Origin: Paracoccaceae bacterium
Lineage (GTDB): Bacteria > Pseudomonadota > Alphaproteobacteria > Rhodobacterales > Rhodobacteraceae
Assembly (NCBI GenBank): GCA_013042605.1
Contig: JABDPT010000038.1
Span: 1-34,072 of the forward strand
Direction: 5' to 3'
Length of the DNA stretch: 34,072 nt
Part shown: positions 22,837-30,415 of the stretch, piece by piece
Layout: every line of letters begins with the position of its first letter
Position numbering within the stretch: the first letter of the stretch is position 1
Position numbers and translations under genes: made by a program
Notes under the pieces: model-generated
What the model was told of the DNA's origin: nothing
Databases searched by the model: none
The model's input: the letters and a program-made list of their open reading frames with translations, nothing else

Positions 22837-24561
22837 TTGCCGGACGACAAAGCCAAGACGCCGCCGCGCCACACCATCGATGACCACATGTTCGGCGACT
22901 TCTTCGCCCATGAACACGGTCCGGACGCGGATCACGATCACGACGACATCGACCCGGGCCCACTGGAAGAGAACCCGATCTGGCTTCGCGACAACGTCGC
23001 GCTGACCTCTGTAGGCATCGATATCGGCTCGTCGGGTACGCAGGTCATCTTCTCGACCATCCATCTCCAGCGAAAGTCGGACAGCCACGCGTCGCGCTTC
23101 GTGATCGTCGACCGCAAGACGGCCCACGAATCCCCGATCCGCTTCACGCCCTTCGCCGGCGAAAGCGCGATCGACGCGGCCGCCCTTGGCCGCATTATCG
23201 ACGAGGCCTATGACGGTGCCGCTATCAAACCCGGCGATATCGACACGGGCGTCGTGATCCTGACCGGTGAGGCGCTGCGGCGCGAGAACGCCGAAGCCAT
23301 CGCGGGCATTGTTGCCGAAAAAGGTGGCGACTTCCTGACCGCCACGGCGGGCAACCACATGGAAGCGATGCTGGCCGCCTTCGGCTCGGGCGCCGCAAAG
23401 CTGAGCCATGAACGAAGCACGCGCATCCTCAACATCGATATCGGTGGCGGCACCACCAAGCTCGCCCTGGCCGACCGCGGCGAGGTCATCTGGACGGCCG
23501 CGCTTCATGCCGGGGGCCGCCTGATCGCCGCCGAAGACGGGCGCGTCACACGGCTCGAACCCACGGGCCGTCATTTCGCCGAATTGGCCGGCGTCGACCT
23601 GGCTCCGGGGGCCGAGGTCTCGACCGAGGAAATGCAGACCATTGCCCGCGCCATCGCCGATATCCTCGTGCGTGCGGTCACCGAACGGCCCCTCGCCAGC
23701 GATGTCGCGCAGCTTTTTCTGACCGATGTCCCCGACGACTTCGCGGATCTGTCGGGTATCGTCTTCTCCGGCGGGGTCGGCGCCTATGTCGGCGGTCAGG
23801 AAACCCGCGATTTCGGCGATCTGGGCATCCATCTTGGCGCGATCCTGCGGGACCGGGCCGAGGCGGGCGACTTCGGGACGCCTACCTTGCCCGGCGGCTC
23901 CGCCATCCGGGCCACCGCCCTTGGCGCTTCGGAATACTCGGTGCAGCTTTCCGGCCAGACCAGCACCGTCACGGCGCCGGGCCGCAGCCTTCCGCGCCGC
24001 AACATGCAGGTTCTCAAACCGGCGCTTGACCTTTCCGCAACCCCCGACGAGCAGGCCATATCGACGGCGATCCTCGACCACTACGAAGCCTTCGACCTCG
24101 ACCCCGTGGCGCAAGAGGCGGTTCTGGCCTTCGAATTCACCGGCCCGCCTGGCTATGGCCGTATCCGCACCCTCGCCGAAGGCATCGCTACGGCACTTGC
24201 CCCCCGCATCGAAACCGGCGCAGGCCTGTACCTGATGATCGACGGCGACATCGCCCAGACGCTCGGCGGGATCCTGCGCGAGGAACTGGGGATCGGGAAC
24301 GACCTTCTCGTTCTCGACGGCATATCCCTGCGCGACTTCGACTATATCGACCTCGGGAAAATCCGCCTGCCGTCATTTACGGTGCCGGTCACTGTTAAAT
24401 CACTACTTTTCTCCGAAGACCCGCGGGGCCCTCGCCGGCAAGAACGCATCCAGTTCGTACCGCATACGCATGGCCATCATCACCATCACCACCATCATGA
24501 CGGCGACCACGGCCATCATCATCACCACCAACCCGACGAACGCGACAGGGCGGACGGTTGA
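22837..24561 (+). CDS. EutA-family reactivating ATPase with histidine-rich tail (574 aa)
   Basis: A full EutA homologue of the ASKHA (actin-like) ATPase fold. Phosphate-1 motif VGIDIGSSGTQVIFS is at about 59-73, phosphate-2 motif LNIDIGGGTTKLAL is mid-protein, VFSGGVGAYVGG is the adenosine loop, and the family end reads DYIDLGKIRLPSFTVPVTVKSLLFSED. EutA removes damaged cobalamin from ethanolamine ammonia-lyase. Two additions are atypical: an N-terminal extension of about 50 residues with AHEHGPDADHDHDD, and a C-terminal tail (residues 543-564) of nearly continuous His. No EutBC or other B12 enzyme is in the window, so the client is unknown. I use the TTG at 22837 because AGAGGAACG sits at proper distance; an ATG at 22888 is the fallback. 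It diverges from the Rieske operon. Confidence 0.86.
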   Translation: MPDDKAKTPPRHTIDDHMFGDFFAHEHGPDADHDHDDIDPGPLEENPIWLRDNVALTSVGIDIGSSGTQVIFSTIHLQRKSDSHASRFVIVDRKTAHESPIRFTPFAGESAIDAAALGRIIDEAYDGAAIKPGDIDTGVVILTGEALRRENAEAIAGIVAEKGGDFLTATAGNHMEAMLAAFGSGAAKLSHERSTRILNIDIGGGTTKLALADRGEVIWTAALHAGGRLIAAEDGRVTRLEPTGRHFAELAGVDLAPGAEVSTEEMQTIARAIADILVRAVTERPLASDVAQLFLTDVPDDFADLSGIVFSGGVGAYVGGQETRDFGDLGIHLGAILRDRAEAGDFGTPTLPGGSAIRATALGASEYSVQLSGQTSTVTAPGRSLPRRNMQVLKPALDLSATPDEQAISTAILDHYEAFDLDPVAQEAVLAFEFTGPPGYGRIRTLAEGIATALAPRIETGAGLYLMIDGDIAQTLGGILREELGIGNDLLVLDGISLRDFDYIDLGKIRLPSFTVPVTVKSLLFSEDPRGPRRQERIQFVPHTHGHHHHHHHHDGDHGHHHHHQPDERDRADG

Positions 24562-24595
24562 CAGGCATGGCAAGGCCCGCACAAATTGGAACACG

Positions 24596-24612
24596 GTTCT
24601 TCTTTGCGGAAC
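24596..24612. promoter_or_regulatory. Candidate IclR-family operator, site 4 (autoregulation)
   Basis: Reads GTTCTTC-TTT-GCGGAAC, just upstream of the RBS GAGGAG and the ATG of the IclR gene at 24623. The right arm is the perfect consensus half-site and the left arm has two changes. Location next to its own regulator suggests autoregulation, probably by blocking transcription or translation initiation. Confidence 0.65.
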
Positions 24613-24622
24613 GAGGAGTACG

Positions 24623-25456
24623 ATGACAGACACCCGGCAAAAACCGCCTCGCAAAGAGGTCAACCGCAACCCGCGCCGCAACAGCACGCGCCTGTCGTCG
24701 GTCACCACGGCGATCCATCTGCTGAAAACCTTTACCGAGGCCGACCAGGAGCTTGGCATAAGCGAACTCGCCAAGCGGCTCGATGTCGCGAAAAGCACTG
24801 TCCACCGACTTGCCAGCGCGCTTCTCGACGAAGGCCTGCTTCAGCAAAACCCCGAAACCGGCCGCTATGGCCTTGGCGTGGGCCTGTTCTCTCTCGGCTC
24901 GCTGGTGCGCGCGCGACTCGACGTAACCGCGGAATCGAAGCTTGTCCTCAACACCCTCCGGCAGGAAACCGAGGAAAACGTCCGGCTTGCCGTGCTCGAA
25001 CGCGACCACGCGGTGTTTCTCCATGATTTCGAGGGCCCGCAAACCCTGCGCCTTCGGTCCTCCACCGGTCAGCTTCGCCCGGCCTTCTGCACCGCCGAAG
25101 GACTTTGCCTTCTATCGGGGCTGCGGGGACCACAACTGAGCCAGTTCCTGAAGTTTCCACGGGTCGCGCGCACCGATCAGACCGAAACCGGGGAGGACGG
25201 GCTGATCCAGCGCATCCGCCATGTCAAACGCCGCGGCTATGCGTTCGAGGATGAGGAATGCGATCCCGGAACGCGCTGCGTCGCCGCGCCGATCTTCAAT
25301 GCCGAAGGCCGCATCGTCGCCGCCGTGGGCGTTGCCGGGCCACGCGCGCGTATCCGCAAGAGCCAGGTGCCGGGCCTTGCCCAGAAGGTCATCGCCGCCG
25401 GAGACGAGATTTCCCAGCGCATGGGCTTCATCCAGCGTCAACCGATCTACGTCTGA
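24623..25456 (+). CDS. IclR-family transcriptional regulator (277 aa)
   Basis: The N-terminal winged helix-turn-helix (LGISELAKRLDVAKSTVHRL, then LLDEGLL and GRYGLGVGLFSLGSL) is at about residues 44-90. The C-terminal IclR effector-binding domain has TEENVRLAVLERDHAVFLHD, RRGYAFEDEECDPGTRCVAAPIF and a final segment with VAAVGVAGPRARI. IclR proteins of aromatic catabolism (PcaR, PobR, PcaU) bind pathway intermediates and can activate or repress. The basic N-terminal 25 residues (PPRKEVNRNPRRNSTR) are extra. It starts at 24623 with GAGGAG. It is followed 8 bp later by the reductase gene, so it is cotranscribed with enzymes. The five GTTCCGC-type palindromes in the window are its probable operators. 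Confidence 0.93.
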   Translation: MTDTRQKPPRKEVNRNPRRNSTRLSSVTTAIHLLKTFTEADQELGISELAKRLDVAKSTVHRLASALLDEGLLQQNPETGRYGLGVGLFSLGSLVRARLDVTAESKLVLNTLRQETEENVRLAVLERDHAVFLHDFEGPQTLRLRSSTGQLRPAFCTAEGLCLLSGLRGPQLSQFLKFPRVARTDQTETGEDGLIQRIRHVKRRGYAFEDEECDPGTRCVAAPIFNAEGRIVAAVGVAGPRARIRKSQVPGLAQKVIAAGDEISQRMGFIQRQPIYV

Positions 25457-25464
25457 TCCCCGCC

Positions 25465-26454
25465 ATGGCCACCATCACAAACACCCGCGATGACACGCGA
25501 TTTGACTGCGAGGCGGGCGACACCGTTTTACGCGCGGCACTTCGGGCGGGCGTCGGAATGCCCTATTCCTGCAATACCGGGTCCTGCGGAAACTGCCGCT
25601 TCGACCTTGTCGAGGGGACCGTCAGCCACCTGCGCGACGACCCACCGGGCCTGAGCGAAAAGGACCGTGCGCGGAACCGCTGGCTTGGCTGCCAGGCCGT
25701 CCCGAACGGTGACTGCGCCGTGAAGTTCCGCGCGATGGAGGAGTATGTGCCCATCGTGACGCCCGAACGGCGCACGGCAGAGCTGGTTTCAGTCGACAAG
25801 ATCACCCGAGACATCAGCGACTTCGCCTTCCACATGGACGGCGCGGGCGACTTCCGCCCCGGGCAATATGCGCTTCTGACGGTCCCCGGCGTCGAAGGCG
25901 CGCGGGCCTATTCGATGTCGAACCTGCCGGGCGACACCTGGAACTTCATGATCAAACATGCGCCCGGCGGCGCAGCCACCGACTGGCTTTTCAACGCCGC
26001 TCCGGGCGCCACGCTCGAGATCGACGGGCCCTTCGGCACCGCCTTCCTGCGCGAAGAAAGCGATCGCGATATCGTCCTGCTCGCAGGCGGGTCCGGCCTG
26101 TCGCCGATGGTGTCCATCGCACTTGGCGCGGTCGCGGCCGGCCTCGACAAGGGGCGCCGCATCCACCTGTTTTACGGCGGCCGCGAAACCAAGGACCTTT
26201 GCACGCCCGACATTCTCGGCGCGGCAAAGGACAAGGTCGGCTTCACCGCCGCGTTGTCCGCCCCCGAAGGCGGCGCCGACTGGCAGGGTCCCACCGGCCT
26301 CGTGCACGAGGTTGCCCGCAACAAGATGGGCGAGGCCCTGAAAGGCTGCGACATCTATTTCGCGGGCCCGGCCGTCATGTCGTCCGCCGTCCAGCAGATG
26401 GCCCATGCGGCGGGCGTGCCGATGGACCGGCTCTTTTTCGACGAATTCTACTGA
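25465..26454 (+). CDS. Ferredoxin-flavin reductase of a ring-hydroxylating oxygenase (329 aa)
   Basis: The N-terminal plant-type [2Fe-2S] domain has Cys at 36, 41, 44 and 76 (in PYSCNTGSCGNCRF and LGCQAV). It is followed by a ferredoxin-NADP reductase module with the flavin motif ARAYSMSN and the nucleotide motif LLAGGSGLSPMVS, ending near YFAGPAVMSSAVQ and FFDEFY. It passes electrons from NAD(P)H to a Rieske oxygenase. The ferredoxin-first order is like benzoate dioxygenase reductase, whereas phthalate dioxygenase reductase has the ferredoxin last. The likely partner is the Rieske subunit at 20295, in the divergent operon. ATG 25465 is 8 bp after the IclR stop; its own RBS is weak, suggesting coupling. 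The stop overlaps the next start (TGATG). Confidence 0.92.
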   Translation: MATITNTRDDTRFDCEAGDTVLRAALRAGVGMPYSCNTGSCGNCRFDLVEGTVSHLRDDPPGLSEKDRARNRWLGCQAVPNGDCAVKFRAMEEYVPIVTPERRTAELVSVDKITRDISDFAFHMDGAGDFRPGQYALLTVPGVEGARAYSMSNLPGDTWNFMIKHAPGGAATDWLFNAAPGATLEIDGPFGTAFLREESDRDIVLLAGGSGLSPMVSIALGAVAAGLDKGRRIHLFYGGRETKDLCTPDILGAAKDKVGFTAALSAPEGGADWQGPTGLVHEVARNKMGEALKGCDIYFAGPAVMSSAVQQMAHAAGVPMDRLFFDEFY

Positions 26455-27440
26455 TGTCGGATCTGCCCCTGACCCTTGGCTGCTGGGATTACGACCGCGT
26501 CCAGCCCCTGATCGACGGGCGCGTCCGCCCCGACGGGATCGACCTTCGGTTTCTCAACATGATCGTCGAGGAAACCTTTTTCCGCATGGCACGCAACCGC
26601 GAATTCGACGTCTCGGAAATGTCGATATCCTCCTACGTCGTCTCGCTCTTCAAGCCCGATCGCCCCTTTGTCGCGATCCCCGTCTTTCCCTCCCGCTTCT
26701 TCCGCCACTCGTGCATCTACGTGAACGCCGACGCGGGAATCGAGGACCCGAAAGACCTGATCGGCAAACGCTTCGGCTGCCCGGAATACCAGATGACCGC
26801 CCCGGTCTGGATCCGGGGCATCCTCAGCGATCATTACGGCGTACCGGTCGATGGGCCGACCTATGTCACCGGCGGCGAAGAAACCCCGAATCGATCCGAA
26901 AAGATCGCGCTCGACCTGCCGCCCAATTTCCGGCTCGAACGGATCGGCCCCGAAGATACCCTTGCGCAAATGCTGGCCGAGGGGCGGATCGACGCGTTCC
27001 ACACCGCACGCAAACCGTCGACCTATGACGGCGTTCGCGTGAAGCGGCTGTTCCCTGATTACCAGGCCATCGAACGCGCCTATTGGAACGACACCGGCAT
27101 CTTCCCGATCATGCATGTCATTGCGATCCGCCGCGAGGTGTACGAGGCGAACCGCTGGATCGCGATGAACCTTTTCAAGGCGTTCCGTGACGCGCAGGCG
27201 CTTTGTTACGAAGGTCTCAAGGAAACCGCCGCACTCAAGGGCATGCTGCCTTGGTTCAACGCCCATGTGGAAGACACGCTCGACCTGATGGGCGATGATT
27301 TCTGGCCCTATGGCGTCGACAAGAACCGCCACGTGCTCGACGTGTTCCTGCGCTACCACCACGAACAGGGGCTGAGCCCCCGCAAGCTCGAGGTCGACGA
27401 AATGTTCGCCCCCGAGACCTACGAGGAGTTCGTCATATGA
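26454..27440 (+). CDS. 4,5-dihydroxyphthalate decarboxylase-like protein 2 (328 aa)
   Basis: The most canonical of the three family members here. Characteristic segments include LPLTLGCWDYDR, VEETFFRMARNREFDVSEMS, FPSRFFRHSCIYVNADAGI, PEYQMTAPVWIRGIL, FPIMHVIAIRREVYEANRW and FWPYGVDKNRHVLDVFLRYH followed by EQGLSPRKLEVDEMFAPET. Known Pht5-type enzymes remove CO2 from 4,5-dihydroxyphthalate to give protocatechuate, which fits the phthalate-dioxygenase-like Rieske protein and LigJ/LigK. It starts in a TGATG overlap with the reductase and ends in an ATGA overlap with the PanB-like gene, so translation is coupled on both sides. The family also contains many members of unknown substrate, so phthalate itself is not proven. 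Confidence 0.85.
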   Translation: MSDLPLTLGCWDYDRVQPLIDGRVRPDGIDLRFLNMIVEETFFRMARNREFDVSEMSISSYVVSLFKPDRPFVAIPVFPSRFFRHSCIYVNADAGIEDPKDLIGKRFGCPEYQMTAPVWIRGILSDHYGVPVDGPTYVTGGEETPNRSEKIALDLPPNFRLERIGPEDTLAQMLAEGRIDAFHTARKPSTYDGVRVKRLFPDYQAIERAYWNDTGIFPIMHVIAIRREVYEANRWIAMNLFKAFRDAQALCYEGLKETAALKGMLPWFNAHVEDTLDLMGDDFWPYGVDKNRHVLDVFLRYHHEQGLSPRKLEVDEMFAPETYEEFVI

Positions 27441-28252
27441 CGAAGGTTACCATCCCCGCCCTCCACGCGAAGAAGAAGAACGGCGAAAAGATCTTCGGTG
27501 TCGTTGCCTGGGATACGCACATGGCGGCAATTGCCGACCGTGTGGGCGTCGATATCGTCTCGGTCGGCGACACGGTGGGCAAGAACCTCTGGGGCCATGA
27601 CACGATGTTCGAGATCACCATGGACGAGATGGTGATCGTCACGAAGGCCGTGCGGCGCGGTGTGAAGACCGCGCTTGTTTCCGCCGATTTCCCTTATGGA
27701 CCGTTGCAGGAAGGCGTGGACGCGGCCGTGGCGGCCGGCATCCGGTTGGTCAAGGAAGCCGGCATCGACCTGTTGAAACTCGACGGCGCGGCCGAATACC
27801 CCGAGGCCGTTACCGCACTGACCCGCGCGGGCATCCCTGTCTGGGCGCAATTCGGGCTGACGCCGCAGACAGCGCTCGCCACCGGCATTCCCTATGAAAA
27901 TCAGGCGGGCGCGACAGAAGCGGCGCCGGGCATGGAAAAGCGCCTGATCGCCGAGGCGAAGGAGCTTGAGGCCGCGGGCGCCGTGCTGCTTGATTTCACC
28001 AATTCCGGCCCGGTCATCGGCCCGAAGGTCGTCGAGGCCGTCAGCATCCCCGTGATCGGCGGTTTCGGCGGCGGTCCATGGCTCGACGGGCGGGTGCGGC
28101 TGGCGCAGGCCGCCGTGGGCTACAACGTCGCAGCTCTCGACAAAGAGCCCTCGGGCTATGCCAACGTCGCAAGCGTCATCCACGACGCGCTGGCCGAATG
28201 CGCCGAAGACGTGCGCGCGGGCCGACAGATCAAGGGCCAGCCCGGGAGATAA
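27437..28252 (+). CDS. PanB-like protein (ketopantoate hydroxymethyltransferase superfamily, 271 aa)
   Basis: A TIM-barrel protein related to PanB. Visible hallmarks are VVAWDTHMAAIADRVGVDIV, VSVGDTVGKNLWGHDTM (compare VGDS-GM-GH in PanB) and ALVSADFPYG, then LKLDGAAEYPEAV and FTNSGPVIGPKVVEAVSIPV. PanB adds a hydroxymethyl group to 2-oxoisovalerate in pantothenate synthesis. Here the gene lies inside a catabolic operon with overlaps on the 5' side and no panC, so a different aldol or retro-aldol reaction on a 2-oxo acid is more likely. ATG 27437 overlaps the previous stop (ATGA). Function in this pathway is unknown. Confidence 0.78.
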   Translation: MTKVTIPALHAKKKNGEKIFGVVAWDTHMAAIADRVGVDIVSVGDTVGKNLWGHDTMFEITMDEMVIVTKAVRRGVKTALVSADFPYGPLQEGVDAAVAAGIRLVKEAGIDLLKLDGAAEYPEAVTALTRAGIPVWAQFGLTPQTALATGIPYENQAGATEAAPGMEKRLIAEAKELEAAGAVLLDFTNSGPVIGPKVVEAVSIPVIGGFGGGPWLDGRVRLAQAAVGYNVAALDKEPSGYANVASVIHDALAECAEDVRAGRQIKGQPGR

Positions 28253-28254
28253 CC

Positions 28255-29109
28255 ATGCCGACAGCCGAAATCGACGGGATCGAAACCCATTACGAGGTCA
28301 TGGGCGACGGCCCGCCGCTGTTAATGTACGCACCGGGCGGCTTCGACGCACAGATCTCGAAATGGAGCGATCTGGGCGTCTACAAGCGTATCAGGCTTCT
28401 CGATCACCTGCCCGCACAGTTCACCTGCATCCTGTTCGACCGGCGCGAGAATGGCCGCTCGGGCGGCCGGGTCGAGCGGATCACCTGGGATCACTACGTC
28501 GCCCAGGGTGCGGGGCTGCTTGACCATCTGGGCATCGATCGCGCGCACCTGATGGGCGGTTGCATGGGCTGTTCGCCCGTCGCGGCTTTCAGTGTCCGCC
28601 ACCCGCAAAGGGTGCTCTCGATGGTGCTCTACTGGCCTGTCGGCGGCGCGAATTACCGCATCTCGTCGCACCAGCGCTTCGCCCGGCACCTCGCCTTCGC
28701 CGAGGAAAACGGGCTTCAGGCCGTGGTCGACCTCGTTCGGTCCCACGACAAGAATTTCAGCGCCGATCCCCGCGGCGGACCGTGGGGCCAGCCGATCCGG
28801 AATTCAGACGCGTTTGCAAGAACTTACGCCGCGCTGGACCTGCCGCGCTACCTGCTGACGGCGCGCGGCATGATGGAAGGCCTCTTTGACCGCGACACCG
28901 CCCCCGGCGCCATGCCCGAGGACCTTCTGCAACTCGACATCCCCACGCTGATCGTGCCGGGTGCGGACGGGTTTCACGCCACGTCGGCGGCGCGCTATTT
29001 CGAGGAATGCCTCAAGGGATCGGACTACTGGGACGTGCCGCCCGATGGCCAGACCGGAGACACCGCCCCGGCCCGAGTGCTGGATTTCCTGACCTCCGCA
29101 GGGGGCTGA
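28255..29109 (+). CDS. Alpha/beta hydrolase with cysteine nucleophile (284 aa)
   Basis: Alpha/beta hydrolase fold. The N-terminal strands end in YEVMGDGPPLLMYAPGG, the oxyanion region is FDRRENGRSGG, and the nucleophile elbow is LMGGCMGCSPVAAF, where Gly-x-Cys-x-Gly replaces the usual Gly-x-Ser-x-Gly. The C-terminal LIVPGADGFHATSAARYFEE supplies an acid and the catalytic His. A Cys at this position is known in dienelactone hydrolases of aromatic catabolism, and also in some related enzymes. It could open a lactone or hydrolyse a C-C bond after ring cleavage, but the substrate is not known. It starts 2 bp after the PanB-like stop behind GGGAGA and ends 2 bp from the convergent gene. Confidence 0.82.
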   Translation: MPTAEIDGIETHYEVMGDGPPLLMYAPGGFDAQISKWSDLGVYKRIRLLDHLPAQFTCILFDRRENGRSGGRVERITWDHYVAQGAGLLDHLGIDRAHLMGGCMGCSPVAAFSVRHPQRVLSMVLYWPVGGANYRISSHQRFARHLAFAEENGLQAVVDLVRSHDKNFSADPRGGPWGQPIRNSDAFARTYAALDLPRYLLTARGMMEGLFDRDTAPGAMPEDLLQLDIPTLIVPGADGFHATSAARYFEECLKGSDYWDVPPDGQTGDTAPARVLDFLTSAGG

Positions 29110-29111
29110 CC

Positions 29112-30053
29112 CTAGCCCACAAGGTCCACGGTATTGGCGGCGAAGAGGTCCTCCAACGCGATCGGCGCATCGATGATGCCTTGGGCCACCGCATGCCCCA
29201 TCAACCGGTCGAGCGTGTCGCAGTTGGGCGCAAGCCCATACGGCAACGGATCGTCCATCACCTCGAGCGCGGCCAGATGCACCTTGTCGACAGCGGTCGG
29301 TTCGGCGATGCGCCCCGCCTTGAGATCGGCCACATACGCTCGCTTCGACGCCGCGAAAGCTTCGAAAAGCTGTCCAGCCACCTCGGGGACGTCCGCGAGC
29401 ACGTCATCGCGGACCACCATGAGATGGTTGATCGGGTAAAGCCCGCTGGCCTTCAGCGCCGCCACCCCGGCCTCGAACGGGTGTTCGATCAGCGACCGGG
29501 TGGTGTCATCCGCGGTCAGCCCGACAGCCGCGGGGATGTCCCCGCGGGCAAGCTGTTCTCCCAGCGACCCCTCGCCGCCCAGCTCTTCGACATGCGGCGG
29601 CAGGCGCCAGCCCTCGACATGTTCATCATCCGACCGCGCCCAGGTCACGTCCCCGGGCGCGATGCCGTACTCCTCGGTCAGGATCGCCCGCGCCCAGACC
29701 CCGGTGGTCACGGTAAAACCACGCTTAACCCCCACCCGCCGGCCGCTCAGATCGCCGGGGGCCGCGACGTCCGAGGCCCGGCTGGCAACGATCGCGCCAT
29801 GATGAAACCCGCGCACCAGAAACACCGGAATGGCGGTGATCTTCGCCCCATAGGCCTTGGCCGTGATGTAGGTGGTCAGCGCCATTTCCGAGACGTCATA
29901 GGCCCCTTCCCGCACCATCCGCCGGAAGGCGCGCGGCAGGGGGTTCACTTCTTCGAAGACCAACTCGAAGTCGTCCAGCCCGATCCGTCCTTCTTTCACG
30001 GCGCGATTGTTGCCCTGAAGACGCGAAACCGCGCTCAGAAGTCTCTTTCCCAT
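29112..30053 (-). CDS. 4,5-dihydroxyphthalate decarboxylase-like protein 3, divergent (313 aa)
   Basis: The third family member and the least conserved. Retained landmarks are FVEEVN-type segments (here FEEVNPLPRAFRRMVREGAYDVSEM split over two strands), ITAIPVFLVRGFHH in place of SRFFRH, GRRVGVKRGFTVTTGVWARAIL, and a C-terminal DDPLPYGLAPNCDTLDRLMGH. It begins with an RLLSAVSRLQGNNRAVKEGRI segment unlike the CWDYDR motif of the others. It may be an enzyme with a new substrate or a binding-protein-like regulator of the pathway. GAGGGAAC precedes ATG 30053. It lies 10 bp after a small 97-residue gene, and this two-gene unit diverges from the alcohol dehydrogenase and converges with the hydrolase. 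I would not give it a pathway step. Confidence 0.72.
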   Translation of the reverse strand: MGKRLLSAVSRLQGNNRAVKEGRIGLDDFELVFEEVNPLPRAFRRMVREGAYDVSEMALTTYITAKAYGAKITAIPVFLVRGFHHGAIVASRASDVAAPGDLSGRRVGVKRGFTVTTGVWARAILTEEYGIAPGDVTWARSDDEHVEGWRLPPHVEELGGEGSLGEQLARGDIPAAVGLTADDTTRSLIEHPFEAGVAALKASGLYPINHLMVVRDDVLADVPEVAGQLFEAFAASKRAYVADLKAGRIAEPTAVDKVHLAALEVMDDPLPYGLAPNCDTLDRLMGHAVAQGIIDAPIALEDLFAANTVDLVG

Positions 30054-30063
30054 TCCCGTTCCC

Positions 30064-30357
30064 TCAACAGCAATCGCCCTCGCCTTCGTCAAGCAACGCG
30101 CCCCGCAGCCATCCAAGCGGCAGATCGGATGGCCCGATCTCGGATACCGGCTTGAACACCCGCACCCGGTGCCGCGTCTCGCGGCCTTGCCAGAACAGGA
30201 TCGTTGTCATGCGCGCGGGAAAGCCCGGAACCCGCCCTGCCTCTTCGGTGACAAGCACGATATCCTCTCCGGCCACGCCAAACCTCTCCCGTACCAGCGC
30301 CTCGACCCGCGCGAGAGCGGTAGGGTCCGGCGGCGTCTCGAAGCGGCGCAAAAACAT
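30064..30357 (-). CDS. Small conserved-looking protein with Cys-Cys end (97 aa)
   Basis: I do not recognise a family. It is soluble, mixed alpha/beta, with an N-terminal FLRRFETPPDPTALARVEAL, a TTILFWQGRETRHRVRVFKP strand pair, and a C-terminal DLPLGWLRGALLDEGEGDCC ending in two cysteines. A terminal Cys pair can bind a metal or be redox active. It is the first gene of the two-gene minus unit with the divergent decarboxylase-like protein, so the two may act together, for example as partner subunits. ATG 30357 has GAGAGG upstream; a longer frame to 30432 would span operator site 5 and part of the second palindrome and is unlikely. Confidence 0.65.
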   Translation of the reverse strand: MFLRRFETPPDPTALARVEALVRERFGVAGEDIVLVTEEAGRVPGFPARMTTILFWQGRETRHRVRVFKPVSEIGPSDLPLGWLRGALLDEGEGDCC

Positions 30358-30378
30358 GACAGCCTCTCGGTTCGGCGC

Positions 30379-30395
30379 GTTCCGCCATGCGGAAC
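30379..30395. promoter_or_regulatory. Candidate IclR-family operator, site 5 (perfect)
   Basis: Reads GTTCCGC-CAT-GCGGAAC, a perfect 7-3-7 palindrome and the best copy of the motif. It lies between the divergent 97-residue gene and the alcohol dehydrogenase gene, closer to the former. A weak plus-strand promoter (TTGCTT 30403-30408, TAGCCA 30426-30431) would start about 50 bp beyond its centre. Confidence 0.75.
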
Positions 30396-30415
30396 TTCGT
30401 TCTTGCTTGCAGTCT

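Noticed and set aside
22699-24114. A 471-codon minus-strand open frame
   Set aside because: Antisense to the EutA-like gene, whose full set of ATPase motifs shows which strand codes; it also crosses the promoter region.
24463-24533. A short repeat of CAT/CAC triplets suggesting a microsatellite
   Set aside because: It codes in frame for the histidine tail of the EutA-like protein and is explained by protein function; not a separate repeat.
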